From contig NZ_BIFT01000002.1 in the NCBI RefSeq assembly GCF_003967575.1, positions 1,178,001-1,242,000 of the forward strand: a DNA stretch of 64,000 nucleotides, read 5' to 3'. Every line of letters starts with the position of its first letter. Within the stretch, counting starts at the first letter, position 1. The position numbers and the translations under genes are program-made. The notes under the pieces were generated by a model, which had not been told where the DNA came from, did no database searches, and saw only the letters and a program-made list of their open reading frames with translations. This stretch comes from Dictyobacter alpinus (lineage in GTDB: Bacteria; Chloroflexota; Ktedonobacteria; Ktedonobacterales; Ktedonobacteraceae). This document shows, piece after piece, positions 8,743 through 17,457 of the stretch.

Positions 8743-9297
8743 ATGCCTAATCAGCGGAATTCATACAATGATCCACAGTACCCCAATCAGCCACAGGGTT
8801 CTTACCCGTATCAAGATTATAACGAAACGACTGAGCAGAATATTCAGCAGGGCAATGCTTATATGCAGAGTCAGCAGCAACAATATCAGGACCCTGCCGG
8901 TAATCGCGTCCAGAAGCGTAGAGAGGTGTATAAGGACAACGGCCAGAGTATGGCGAATACACGCTACTGGATAACTTCCGTCATTTACTTTTTATTAGGT
9001 GTGCTGGAAGTTATCCTGGGCCTGCGTTTCATCTTTCGCCTGTTTGGCGCCAGCCAGGCCAGTCCGTTTATTAACTTTCTCTATAATCTCAGCCATCCCT
9101 TTGTGACCATCTTCAACGGTATTTTCAATGATCAAACGATTGGAAACACTGGTGTCTTTGAAATTTCCACAATTCTGGCAATGTTGATCTATGCATTGAT
9201 CGGCTGGGGGATCGTTTCATTGGTGCGCATTGTGCTCTTCCCTAATGTTCCAAGCCGCACCGAAACAACGACGACACGCCGTCGCCGCAACTCTTAA
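8743..9297 (+). CDS. YGGT family membrane protein with Q/N/Y-rich N-terminus
   Basis: 184 residues. The start is set at ATG 8743 by AAAGGAGGT at 8728-8736, rather than the earlier ATG at 8698. Residues 1-75 are a hydrophilic Gln/Asn/Tyr/Pro-rich tail (QPQGSYPYQDY, QSQQQQYQDPAGN). Residues 88-180 hold two hydrophobic segments of the YGGT (YlmG/Ycf19) kind: YFLLGVLEVILGLRFIFRLFGA and ISTILAMLIYALIGWGIVSLVRIVLFPN, with NFLYNLSHPFVTIFNGIF between them. YGGT proteins are small integral membrane proteins linked to cell-division membranes or ion tolerance; the function here is not known. It ends with a basic TTTRRRRNS tail. The disordered tail composition resembles that of the CmpX-like protein nearby. 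Confidence 0.82.
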   Translation: MPNQRNSYNDPQYPNQPQGSYPYQDYNETTEQNIQQGNAYMQSQQQQYQDPAGNRVQKRREVYKDNGQSMANTRYWITSVIYFLLGVLEVILGLRFIFRLFGASQASPFINFLYNLSHPFVTIFNGIFNDQTIGNTGVFEISTILAMLIYALIGWGIVSLVRIVLFPNVPSRTETTTTRRRRNS

Positions 9298-9314
9298 CTT
9301 TTTCCATTCTCAGG

Positions 9315-9368
9315 ACAGGATACCTGCTTCTGCATACGCAATACATCAGGTTATCCTGTTTTTTTTAT
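9315..9368 (+). terminator. Terminator of the YGGT gene
   Basis: Inverted repeat of about 12 bp (ACAGGATACCTG and CAGGTTATCCTGT, one bulge) with a run of T after the 3-prime arm, 18 bp beyond the YGGT stop. Confidence 0.7.
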
Positions 9369-9448
9369 GCTATTTTATAATCGCTTGCGATGAGATAAGA
9401 TATGGGATGGAGAGAGAGTCTCTCACAATCAATAGAAAGAGCAGGGCT

Positions 9449-10681
9449 ATGACGACAGATCAGCACACTGTGCAACTGGCGCGACAGGCGTTTGAGGAAG
9501 GAGAGGGTATTGTTCGATTACTGCCAACCTGGGTACCACGCGTTTTTTGCGTACCGGGTCGGCGCTTACGTTTGCATAGCAGCGACCTGTATGCCTTTGG
9601 CGCTCATCGGGGTGGCATCGATGAACGCTGGTTCTCATCCACAATTAAAGCCGACAATGGTCCTTTAACTAGCGAGGACGAAGGACTGAGCTATATCGCA
9701 ATCGCCAATCAGAAGGTGCTATTGCGCGATGCCCTTGATCTGCTGGGCAATGAGATCCTCGGTGCCAGCACAATTGAACGTTATGGTGGCTGGGTTATGT
9801 ATAGCAAATTTTTTGACAATATGTACCCACTGCCACATCACTTGCATCAAAGTGATGAGCGAGCCGCGGATGTCGGACGGATAGGGAAACCGGAGGCCTA
9901 TTATTTTCCCGCGCAGTATAATTTTTCCCTTGGTACATTCCCATATACTTTCTTTGGACTGGAGCCTGGCACTACCCGCGATCAGGTGGTGGCTTGTCTG
10001 AAACGCTGGAATGAAGGGGATAATGGCATCCTCAATCTTTCGAAAGCGTATCGCCTGACTCCTGGGACCGGTTGGAATGTCCCAACGGGCATTCTGCATG
10101 CACCCGGCACTCTCTGTACCTATGAACCACAACGGGCCAGTGATGTCTCATCGATGTGGCAATCACTGATCGCGGATTTTCAAGTACTGGATCGCTCGAT
10201 GCTGGTCAAGGATGTGCCGGAGGATAAATGGGATGATTATGATTATCTGCTCTCATTATTGGATTGGGAAGCCAATGTAGATCCTCAATTTAAAGAGCAG
10301 CGTTTTCATACTCCTATCACAGCCCATCCAGAGGAGGAGATGCATGCCGATGGCTACCATGAACAATGGATCGTCTATGGTAGTGAATTTTTCAGTGCGA
10401 AAGAATTGACCGTGCAACCGGGACGAACAATAACGATCCGGGATGCCGGAGCGTATGGTCTGATCTGTGTGCAGGGCTACGGCCGCTTTGGCAAACATGC
10501 CGTCTCAACCCCGACCTTGATTCGCTTTGGCGCGTTGACCGAGGATGAGTTTTTTGTCTCGTTACCGGCCGCCCAACAAGGTGTGACGATTACCAATGCC
10601 AGTGCCACCGAACCCCTGGTAATCCTCAAACACTTTAATCCGGGCAATAGTGAGATGCCACAACATCCATACGCAAATTAA
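9449..10681 (+). CDS. Cupin-fold, phosphomannose-isomerase-like protein
   Basis: 410 residues from ATG 9449; the frame is open upstream to 9230 but that part overlaps the YGGT gene and its terminator. The fold reads as a double cupin of the type I mannose-6-phosphate isomerase kind: PLPHHLHQSDERAADVG has the metal-ligand His cluster, GKPEAYYFPAQYN has the Glu-Ala-Tyr-Tyr segment, and GTGWNVPTGILHAPGTLCTYE has the closing ligand (HAPGT, like the PAGTPHA loop). The family isomerises aldose/ketose sugars or their phosphates using a divalent metal. It is followed 69 bp later by an SDR of L-xylulose-reductase type, supporting a sugar-interconversion pair. The substrate cannot be read. Confidence 0.72.
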   Translation: MTTDQHTVQLARQAFEEGEGIVRLLPTWVPRVFCVPGRRLRLHSSDLYAFGAHRGGIDERWFSSTIKADNGPLTSEDEGLSYIAIANQKVLLRDALDLLGNEILGASTIERYGGWVMYSKFFDNMYPLPHHLHQSDERAADVGRIGKPEAYYFPAQYNFSLGTFPYTFFGLEPGTTRDQVVACLKRWNEGDNGILNLSKAYRLTPGTGWNVPTGILHAPGTLCTYEPQRASDVSSMWQSLIADFQVLDRSMLVKDVPEDKWDDYDYLLSLLDWEANVDPQFKEQRFHTPITAHPEEEMHADGYHEQWIVYGSEFFSAKELTVQPGRTITIRDAGAYGLICVQGYGRFGKHAVSTPTLIRFGALTEDEFFVSLPAAQQGVTITNASATEPLVILKHFNPGNSEMPQHPYAN

Positions 10682-10750
10682 TCAAAGTAGATACGTACAA
10701 ACAGAGAAGTTTGATCATTTCTTGAATTACAGGAAGTTGGAACACAACAT

Positions 10751-11482
10751 ATGAACATTCGGTTTGATGGCCAGCGAGCCCTGGTTACCGGTGCGGGTAA
10801 GGGTATTGGCCGCGAAATTGCACTCTTGTTGTCACAGTTGGGAGCTTATGTAGTGGCCGTGAGTCGCTCACGGGAGGATCTGGAGACGCTGGCACATGAG
10901 ATTCACGGTGAGGTGATTGCAGCTGAATTAGGTGATGTGCAACAAGCCCAGAACGCGGCACGTCAGGCAGGTAAGATCAATCTCCTGGTCAATAATGCCG
11001 GCATCTCCATCCCACAATCCTTTCTAAAGACGACCGTTGAAGATTTTGATGCCACCATGGCAGTCAATGTACGCGCCACAATGGTTATCTCACAAATTAT
11101 TGCTCAAGGTATGATACAGCGCGGCTATGGAGGCGCGATCGTCAATATTTCCTCACAATCCTCCCATCTCGCGGTAGCCGAACATACCGCCTATTGCGCA
11201 TCCAAGGGCGCGTTGGACCAGTTGACGCGGGTCATGGCGCTTGAACTTGGTCCTTTTCAGATACGTGTCAATGCTGTCAATCCAACCATCACCCAGACAC
11301 CAATGGGAATGATGGCCTGGAGTGATCCCGCTAAAAGTGGTCCCATGAAGGCCCGCATCCCACTCGGACGCTTCGCCAAACCATTAGATGTCGCCCATGC
11401 CGTCGCCTACCTGCTCAGCTCAGACGCCGACATGATCCATGGCATCACCCTCCCCATCGACGGAGGATTTCAAACACATTAA
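10751..11482 (+). CDS. SDR-family oxidoreductase (L-xylulose/carbonyl reductase-like)
   Basis: 243 residues from ATG 10751. Classical short-chain dehydrogenase: cofactor loop VTGAGKGIGREIA (TGxxxGIG, residues 10-22), LVNNAGIS (NNAG motif), catalytic Ser in IVNISSQSS, and Tyr-x-x-x-Lys as AYCASKGALDQ. Arg/Ser residues after strand 2 (AVSRSREDLETL) suggest NADPH preference. The spacing and the short helix after NNAG (KTTVEDFDATMAVNVRATMVISQ) match the L-xylulose reductase/mouse-lung carbonyl reductase group. It would reduce a keto sugar or a similar carbonyl in the cytoplasm. It probably works with the upstream cupin protein. Exact substrate is inference. Confidence 0.85.
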   Translation: MNIRFDGQRALVTGAGKGIGREIALLLSQLGAYVVAVSRSREDLETLAHEIHGEVIAAELGDVQQAQNAARQAGKINLLVNNAGISIPQSFLKTTVEDFDATMAVNVRATMVISQIIAQGMIQRGYGGAIVNISSQSSHLAVAEHTAYCASKGALDQLTRVMALELGPFQIRVNAVNPTITQTPMGMMAWSDPAKSGPMKARIPLGRFAKPLDVAHAVAYLLSSDADMIHGITLPIDGGFQTH

Positions 11483-11550
11483 TTTTTACAACCAACTTTG
11501 TAAACCAGGCGTGAACTACTCCTGATCACGTTGAGCACAACATAAATCCC

Positions 11551-11607
11551 TTTTTAATGTTGCGGCTCTATTCGCTCGAAGAGCGAATAGAGCCGCAACA
11601 TTAAAAA
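11551..11607. repeat. Perfect 27-bp inverted repeat with 3-base loop
   Basis: Arms 11551-11577 and 11581-11607 are exact reverse complements with only GAA between them. The outer ends are T5/A5, so transcripts from either side would form a terminator-like hairpin. It lies 68 bp after the SDR gene. Confidence 0.9.
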
Positions 11608-11644
11608 CCCAGCTATGGTCATGATCAGGAACCTTAACGTAGAC

Positions 11645-11799
11645 CGAGGAGACGGCAACCCGCAAGGGGATTGCCCTACATCTATCTTTTTTATTTTTTC
11701 GTTGTTTAAGATTGAATAAACCTTCATGCTTGAAATAGAGAAAAATCACCTGGAAATGACTATTGTAGGGCAATCCCCTTGCGGGTTGCCCTCTCCTCG
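11645..11799. repeat. 36-bp inverted repeat pair flanking an 83-bp spacer
   Basis: Arm 11645-11680 and arm 11764-11799 are reverse complements with one mismatch. Each arm contains GGGCAATCCCCTTGCGGGT or its complement and is itself partly palindromic. The spacer is AT-rich and has no convincing gene. It resembles a REP/BIME-type palindromic pair. Confidence 0.8.
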
Positions 11800-11857
11800 C
11801 TTGACGTCAAAGTGCCTGTGGGCGATCATGTTGGGGATGGCATGAATCCAGCTGAAC

Positions 11858-12210
11858 GTACGTCGAACGTGTGATAAGCCGGCGTTGCGTACGTCGAGTG
11901 GCGCCACACGCAAGGCCGGCATGCGGCATGATCAACGACGATGCGTGCAAAAAAGACCTCGCATGCCTGTGGCGCCTACACCACTCTTGTTTCTTCAGGC
12001 ATGATCGCTCTGGAATGTCTTGGTGGGCGATCATGGAATATTCCCTCACACACGTTTCAACATGATCAGGCACCATCCAACATGATTGGTGTAGGCGCCA
12101 CAGCACTGCGAGCCCTTCTGACCCCTTGGCTCACGTAAACTCAGCAGTGCGGCCTTGCGTGTGGCGCCCACTCGACGTACGCAACGCTGGCTTATCACAC
12201 ATTCGACGTA
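11858..12210. repeat. Nested imperfect inverted repeat element, about 350 bp
   Basis: Outer arms of about 58-60 bp (11858-11915 and 12151-12210) match as reverse complements with about three changes and one single-base gap. Inside them a second pair (11960-11988 and 12081-12111) matches over about 30 bp, centred on TGTGGCGCCTACACCA. The whole stretch could fold into one long interrupted hairpin. No transposase and no plausible protein gene lie in it; the short open frames here are products of the palindrome. It resembles a MITE or a non-autonomous palindromic element. Confidence 0.75.
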
Positions 12211-12395
12211 CACGACGCCACGCCATGGAACGGGGCTAACCGAAACGTCTTGGGCGCAAGGTCTAATCCAGCAGTGCAAGATGTATGGGTGCCGCAATTA
12301 CAACATCTGCCACACACTATTCGTAGAACTATAGAGAATATTTTTTTACATTGAAGAGAATCCTTTCCCTATATTTATTTCTGGAGATGAAGACC

Positions 12396-13769
12396 ATGGT
12401 GACCACCCCAACTCCCCTTCCAACAGGTCCAAAGGGACTTCCTGTCATTGGCAGTTTGCTGGATTTCCAATATCGGCCGTTGCGCTTCTTTCGCGAATTA
12501 GAGCAACGTTATGGGCGCATGGCAACGGTCCATATCGGGAAACAACCACTCTTGTTCTGCTTTCGACCAGAACATATACGCTATTTTTTGACCGAAAATC
12601 CTCGTAATTTTGTGAAACCGGGCAACGCCAATGATGTGGGCTTAAAACTCTTTCTCGGCGATGGCTTACTTACCATTGATGGTGATCATCATCGTCAACA
12701 ACGCCGGCTGGTACAGCCCGCATTCCATAAGCATCGTGTCGATAGCTACGCCACCATCATGACCCGCTATGCCCAGGAAACCATAGCATCCTGGCAGCCT
12801 GACTCAGTCGTGAACATGGCCAGTGAGATGCAGTATTTAACATTGCGCATTATCACCAAGACGCTCTTTAATGTGGATTCAATCGAGCAGACCAAAAAAC
12901 TGGGACATGCCTTTGACGTGGTGATCAGCGGTGGTCCACCAAGGACAGTTATCAAAAGCCGCATTCGTTCCCCATTCGCATCTACTCGCGAACTAGATGA
13001 AGCATCGCGCACCATTGACACATTTATTTATGGCCTGATTGAGCAACGGCGTAAGACCAACGATGATACAGGCGATGTCCTATCAATGCTCCTCCAGGCA
13101 CAGCAAAACGAGCCGGAGTCAATGACGGATAAGCAGATCCACGATCATGTGCTCACCTTTGTCGCGGCAGGACATGAGACAGCCCAGAATACGCTATCAT
13201 GGACGTTTTATCTGCTCTCCCAACATCCTCATGTACGGGCCAAACTTCTCGCAGAACTCCAGACGGTCCTGGCCGGCCGGGTACCAACACTGGATGATCT
13301 GCCCAAACTACCATATTTAGAGGGCGTCATTAATGAATCCTGGCGCTTCTATCCTCCTGCCTGGCGACAAGCCAGAATGGCACTCGAAGATTTTGAACTG
13401 GATGGAAAGTGTATTCCAGCCGGCACCATTACCATCTTGAGTCAATGGATCCTGCATAATTTGCCGGATATCTGGGGGGATCCAGAAAACTTCCGACCGG
13501 AACGCTGGGATAAGCAAAATGCGCCGTCGATTCCGCAGGGTGCGTATTTTCCTTTTGGCCTGGGTCCAAGGATCTGTATTGGCATGCCGTTCGCCCAACT
13601 GGAAACTAAACTGCTGCTAGCCACTATCCTGCAACACTATATTCCACAGTTAAAGCCACGGGCACGCATTGTCTTCCAGCCTTTAGTGACGCTACGTCCT
13701 AAATATGGCATGCCAATGCGCCTTGAAACCAATAACACGATCATTTCACCCGTATCAACCACAGTCTAA
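12396..13769 (+). CDS. Cytochrome P450 monooxygenase
   Basis: 457 residues from ATG 12396, chosen because GGAG at 12383-12386 is well spaced; ATG 12387 and TTG 12351 are in frame upstream. P450 hallmarks are in order: helix-I FVAAGHETAQNTLSW with the oxygen-activating A/G-G-x-E-T, the helix-K ESWRFYPPAW (ExxR), FRPERWDKQ, and the haem loop FPFGLGPRICIG whose Cys ligates iron. The proline-rich start (TPLPTGPKGLPVIGS) is typical of bacterial P450s related to the CYP102/CYP110 or fatty-acid hydroxylase group, but there is no membrane anchor and no fused reductase. It hydroxylates a lipid or terpenoid-like substrate with external redox partners, none of which is adjacent. It stands alone, with repeats upstream and a strong hairpin downstream. 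Confidence 0.92.
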   Translation: MVTTPTPLPTGPKGLPVIGSLLDFQYRPLRFFRELEQRYGRMATVHIGKQPLLFCFRPEHIRYFLTENPRNFVKPGNANDVGLKLFLGDGLLTIDGDHHRQQRRLVQPAFHKHRVDSYATIMTRYAQETIASWQPDSVVNMASEMQYLTLRIITKTLFNVDSIEQTKKLGHAFDVVISGGPPRTVIKSRIRSPFASTRELDEASRTIDTFIYGLIEQRRKTNDDTGDVLSMLLQAQQNEPESMTDKQIHDHVLTFVAAGHETAQNTLSWTFYLLSQHPHVRAKLLAELQTVLAGRVPTLDDLPKLPYLEGVINESWRFYPPAWRQARMALEDFELDGKCIPAGTITILSQWILHNLPDIWGDPENFRPERWDKQNAPSIPQGAYFPFGLGPRICIGMPFAQLETKLLLATILQHYIPQLKPRARIVFQPLVTLRPKYGMPMRLETNNTIISPVSTTV

Positions 13770-13780
13770 CAATGCCCTCG

Positions 13781-13869
13781 CTCTGCTTCGCAGAGTAAAA
13801 AATTGTAGTGTGATAATGCAGAAACGTGTTCGGCTCAGCCGAACACGTTTCTGCATTATCACACTACAA
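13781..13869. terminator. Short GC hairpin plus 33-bp perfect palindrome between convergent genes
   Basis: CTCTGC-TTC-GCAGAG (13781-13795), an A-rich spacer, then a perfect palindrome with arms 13803-13835 and 13837-13869. It sits between the P450 and the convergent MFS gene, so it can end both transcripts. The first module recurs at 38539-38553, again before a long hairpin. Confidence 0.85.
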
Positions 13870-13892
13870 ACCTGATTGATCAGGTTGAAAAA

Positions 13893-15452
13893 TCAAGCAA
13901 TTTCGGTTACTGGTTTTTCCTGTGGAACTGGTGCGGCCTTACTTGCGGATTGATATTTGCCAGGCCAGCCAGGCAAGAAGAGAGAGAGCAGGGTGGCGAC
14001 AACCGCAATAGCAAAGGTGAGTAGATAGGCATGCTCAAGTCCCGTAATATACTGGGCCTGGAACTGGTGAATGCCATTGAGCGCTGCCTCACGTACAGCA
14101 GGGGGTAATTTGGTGAGATCAGCTCCTGCCTGAACATTTTTGGGCATGCTCAAGGTGATAGCACTGGTTAAGACGGTAGCCAGGATCGCGACACCGATCG
14201 ATTGCATGGTCTGGCGCGTTGCCTGTACCAATGGTGTGGCACGATTCAAACGACTCAGCGGTACATCCAGCAGGGCAGCTACCTGACTGTTCTGGATGAT
14301 TAAACCGACCGCGATACCACGCAGGACCAGCAAGAAGATAATGAAATTAATGCTGGTATCAATTTTGATCTGCGCAAGCTGGTAGGTATTATACGCGATC
14401 AGGATAAAGCCGACCACAATGGGTACGCGTGGTCCAATGCGGTCAGTAATGCGTCCACCGATAAAGCTTGAGAAAGCAGAGGCAATAGCCAGCGGCAACA
14501 GAATTAAACCGGCCTGGAAGGCGGTCTGACCACGCAGGATCTGTAGATAGAGCGGCAAGAGAAATTCGGCACCAAAGAGAGCAATGGTACCAACCATACT
14601 GGCAACGTTGGCGATGGCAAAGCTGGGAATACCAAACAGCCGCAGGTCAAGCAGTGGATCGGCTGTACGTAATTCGATAATCGTGAAGAGCGCCAATGCG
14701 ACCACACCGACAGCAAATCCAATCACCACGCGTGGATCGGTCCAACCCACCCCTTGCTCTCCCGCCGCGGATGCGGCAAACAGGATGGCGCCAAAGCCAA
14801 GGGCGGAAAGAATAATGCCAGGAATATCGGCTTTCACGCTCGCGGAACCCGGTGCTTCACGCAGATACAGGGTACCGATGGTTAGACCGATAGCACCAAT
14901 AGGAATATTCAGATAGAAGATCCAGGAGAGCAGATTCTGGTCCACCAGCCAGCCACCAAGCAACGGGCCAATCGCGGGAGCAAAGACCAGCACGATGCCG
15001 AAAATACCAAAGGCGGCTCCGCGCTCACGCGGCGGAAAAGCACGGAACAGTAAAGCGGTACCCAGCGGCAAAGAGATACCACCACCGATGCCTTGAATGG
15101 CGCGAGCCGCGATCAAGAAAAACAGCGATGGGGCAATTCCACATAGGATTGAACCAACGACGAACAGCACAAGTCCCAGCAGATAAATACGTTTGATGCC
15201 AAAACGATCACCGAGAAAACCAGATAATGGCGTGGCAATACCTAGAGCCAGCGTATACAGGCTGATCACCCATTGGGCTTCGCTGGTTGATACTGAATAA
15301 TGCTGCTGTAAAGCCTTGAGAGCCACATTAATAACGGTTGAGTCCAGGATCACCATAAAGAGTCCGGTTACAACCGTAGCCAGCACCCGCCACTTATAAC
15401 TGGCATCTGGTGCGTTTTGAGATGCTGGCGAAACACTTGCATTCGCTTCCAT
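13893..15452 (-). CDS. DHA2-family MFS drug exporter (EmrB/QacA type)
   Basis: 519 residues from ATG 15452 with AAGGAG upstream; about 14 membrane segments as expected for the DHA2 (14-TM) drug:H+ antiporters. Visible signatures: FMVILDSTVINVALKAL in helix 1 (motif D1, LDxTVxNVALP-like), GFLGDRFGIKRIYL for motif A, RAIQGIGGGISLPLG for motif B and GPLLGGWLV for motif C, the antiporter motif. It pumps hydrophobic or cationic compounds out by proton antiport. The N- and C-terminal ends are hydrophilic. A perfect palindrome at 15505-15523, about 53 bp before the start, is a likely repressor operator. It is divergent from another MFS gene. Confidence 0.9.
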   Translation of the reverse strand: MEANASVSPASQNAPDASYKWRVLATVVTGLFMVILDSTVINVALKALQQHYSVSTSEAQWVISLYTLALGIATPLSGFLGDRFGIKRIYLLGLVLFVVGSILCGIAPSLFFLIAARAIQGIGGGISLPLGTALLFRAFPPRERGAAFGIFGIVLVFAPAIGPLLGGWLVDQNLLSWIFYLNIPIGAIGLTIGTLYLREAPGSASVKADIPGIILSALGFGAILFAASAAGEQGVGWTDPRVVIGFAVGVVALALFTIIELRTADPLLDLRLFGIPSFAIANVASMVGTIALFGAEFLLPLYLQILRGQTAFQAGLILLPLAIASAFSSFIGGRITDRIGPRVPIVVGFILIAYNTYQLAQIKIDTSINFIIFLLVLRGIAVGLIIQNSQVAALLDVPLSRLNRATPLVQATRQTMQSIGVAILATVLTSAITLSMPKNVQAGADLTKLPPAVREAALNGIHQFQAQYITGLEHAYLLTFAIAVVATLLSLFLPGWPGKYQSASKAAPVPQEKPVTEIA

Positions 15453-15504
15453 CTACTTACTCCTTATCAATTGATAAACAAAAAAGGAATTTATAACAAG
15501 GTTA

Positions 15505-15523
15505 GTCACCAACAGTTGGTGAC
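15505..15523 (-). promoter_or_regulatory. Palindromic operator before the EmrB-type exporter
   Basis: GTCACCAAC-A-GTTGGTGAC is a perfect 9-1-9 palindrome about 53 bp before the exporter start. Its size and position suit a TetR- or MarR-type repressor. No such regulator gene is adjacent, so the binder would be encoded elsewhere. Confidence 0.55.
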
Positions 15524-15631
15524 AGTAAAAGAGAAAATCAACCTTAAGCTCGATGGATACATCGACTTGTTGGTTGACCACCGAGTATAGACGTATATGA
15601 ACAGGTTATACGGGTACATTCTTTGTACTTG

Positions 15632-15657
15632 ATATTTTTATCAAGCGATAAAAATAT
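15632..15657. promoter_or_regulatory. AT-rich hairpin in divergent promoter region
   Basis: ATATTTTTATC-AAGC-GATAAAAATAT is a perfect 11-bp stem with a 4-base loop, between the two divergent MFS genes. It could be an operator or a barrier between the two promoters. The rest of 15453-15893 shows no gene. Confidence 0.45.
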
Positions 15658-15893
15658 ATGCTGTTCAACATCAATTGTCAAGCATACGAGAAAAGTTGAA
15701 ACCTACAATATGGAGAATTCCGTATAACAAGCACGTGGATACATTCCAACGCTGATTAAATAGACACATTTTTCTCTTTTATTCATTACTGTCAGCTTTG
15801 CTAGCTCTATCAACAAAGATAATAGAGCAAATGAGAAGCACACAGGTATTATTCACTGCAACCAAATAATCAGTGCAATGGAGCATGAGAACG

Positions 15894-17369
15894 ATGAGTA
15901 AAACGATGGAAACGACAAAGGCCGTAAAAACTGATATTCCCGCGAGAATGGATCGCCTGCCGTGGAGCCGCTGGCACTGGCTGGTGGTCATAGCGTTAGG
16001 CATCACCTGGATCCTGGATGGGCTAGAGGTAACAATTGTTGGCTCTATTGCCAGTACCTTAAAGGATCCACAAACCCTGCATTTGACTGATGTTGAAGTC
16101 ACCAGTGCAGGTACGGTATATCTAATCGGAGCAGTTATAGGAGCGCTCTTCTTTGGTCGCCTGACTGACAAGTTGGGACGTAAGAAGTTGTTTATGATTA
16201 CGTTGGCGCTCTACCTTATCGCCACAATTGCGACGGCCTTCTCATTCAACCTTTACTGGTTTGTAGCTTGTCGCTTTATTACTGGCGCAGGTATCGGCGG
16301 CGAATATTCAGCCATCAACTCGGCCGTGGATGAGTTGATTCCTGCTCGGGCACGCGGTTGGACAGATATTGTGATTAATAGTACCTGGTGGGTAGGTACA
16401 GCCTTTGGCGCCGCACTCACAGGTGTCCTGCTCAATCCAGCGCTTCTGCCTATTAATCTGGGTTGGCGTCTGGCTTTTGCACTGGGGGCTATACTGGGAC
16501 TTGCAATCCTGCTGATCCGACGCTTTGTACCTGAGAGTCCACGCTGGTTGATGATGCATGGTCGTTTTGATGAAGCGGATCAGGTGGTAAAGGGCATTGA
16601 ACAAAAAATCATGACAGAAGACAAGCTGGATACGTTGCCAGAACCCGAAGGTACGTTGAGTATCAAACCACAGGGAACGGTAACCTTTAGCCAGATCGCG
16701 CATACCCTATTCAAGAAATACCCAAAACGTGCGCTCCTTGGCTTCTCACTCATGGTCGGCCAGGCATTCCTCTATAATGCGATCACCTTCTCTTATGGCT
16801 TGATCTTCACAACGTTCTTCAATGTCAAAAGTGATGTTGTGGCGTTCTACCTGATTCCTTTTGCTCTAGGTAATATCCTTGGTCCATTGACGCTGGGACG
16901 CCTCTTTGACACGGTTGGTCGGAAAAAGATGATTAGCTTTACCTACATCTGTTCAGGACTGCTGTTTGCGCTTTCCGGCTGGTTGTTCGCGATAGGTGTT
17001 CTGAATGCCTTAACTATGACCATTTGCTGGTGTATCGTCTTCTTCTTTGCCTCTTCAGGTGCCAGTTCCGCGTACCTGACCGTCAGCGAAGTGTTTCCGT
17101 TAGAGACACGAGCGCTGGCCATTGCCTTCTTCTATGCGATTGGTACCGCGGTTGGTGGTTCCTTAACGCCTCTCTTCTTTGGTTACCTGATCCAGACCAA
17201 AGATCCCTTTGTCGTTTTCTACGGCTACATCATCGGCGCTGTCTTAATGGTAGCAGCCGGCATCGTAGCGATCTTCTTTGGCATTAACGCAGAAAGACAA
17301 TCACTTGAAAAGATTGCCAGCCCACTCTCCACTACCCAGGATCAGGATGAAGCAGCCATAGCAAACTAG
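15894..17369 (+). CDS. MFS metabolite:H+ symporter (sugar-porter-like)
   Basis: 491 residues from ATG 15894 (GGAG at 15880-15883 gives good spacing; GTG 15873 and ATG 15885 are alternatives). Twelve membrane segments. The sugar-porter/metabolite-symporter signatures are present: ILDGLEVTIVG in helix 1, GRLTDKLGRKKLFM (motif A), RFITGAGIGGEYSAINSAVDELIPARARG after helix 4, PESPRWLMMHGRFDEA before the central loop and GRLFDTVGRKKM in the second half. The family includes benzoate, niacin and sugar symporters, so this is probably an importer of a small organic acid or sugar driven by protons; the substrate is not readable. The tail after the last helix is short and acidic. A bidirectional hairpin follows at once. 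Confidence 0.88.
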   Translation: MSKTMETTKAVKTDIPARMDRLPWSRWHWLVVIALGITWILDGLEVTIVGSIASTLKDPQTLHLTDVEVTSAGTVYLIGAVIGALFFGRLTDKLGRKKLFMITLALYLIATIATAFSFNLYWFVACRFITGAGIGGEYSAINSAVDELIPARARGWTDIVINSTWWVGTAFGAALTGVLLNPALLPINLGWRLAFALGAILGLAILLIRRFVPESPRWLMMHGRFDEADQVVKGIEQKIMTEDKLDTLPEPEGTLSIKPQGTVTFSQIAHTLFKKYPKRALLGFSLMVGQAFLYNAITFSYGLIFTTFFNVKSDVVAFYLIPFALGNILGPLTLGRLFDTVGRKKMISFTYICSGLLFALSGWLFAIGVLNALTMTICWCIVFFFASSGASSAYLTVSEVFPLETRALAIAFFYAIGTAVGGSLTPLFFGYLIQTKDPFVVFYGYIIGAVLMVAAGIVAIFFGINAERQSLEKIASPLSTTQDQDEAAIAN

Positions 17370-17395
17370 TAGTCTGTCAGACAGCATGTAACAGC

Positions 17396-17457
17396 AAAGC
17401 AAGGATGGGGGAGGTTACGGGAGAACAGCCCCCGTAACCTCCCCCATCCTTGCTTTT
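17396..17457. terminator. 26-bp bidirectional terminator
   Basis: Arms 17396-17421 and 17431-17456 are exact reverse complements with a 9-base loop. The plus side ends in TTTTTA and the minus side is AAAGC-rich. It separates the MFS gene from the convergent HTH regulator, whose stop codon is adjacent. Confidence 0.9.

Noticed and set aside
9230..9448. N-terminal extension of the cupin protein
   Set aside because: It would overlap the YGGT gene and its terminator; ATG 9449 begins the conserved part.
11807..12297. Several overlapping ORFs of 60-100 codons
   Set aside because: All lie within the nested inverted repeats, on both strands, with Cys/His/Arg-rich chance composition.
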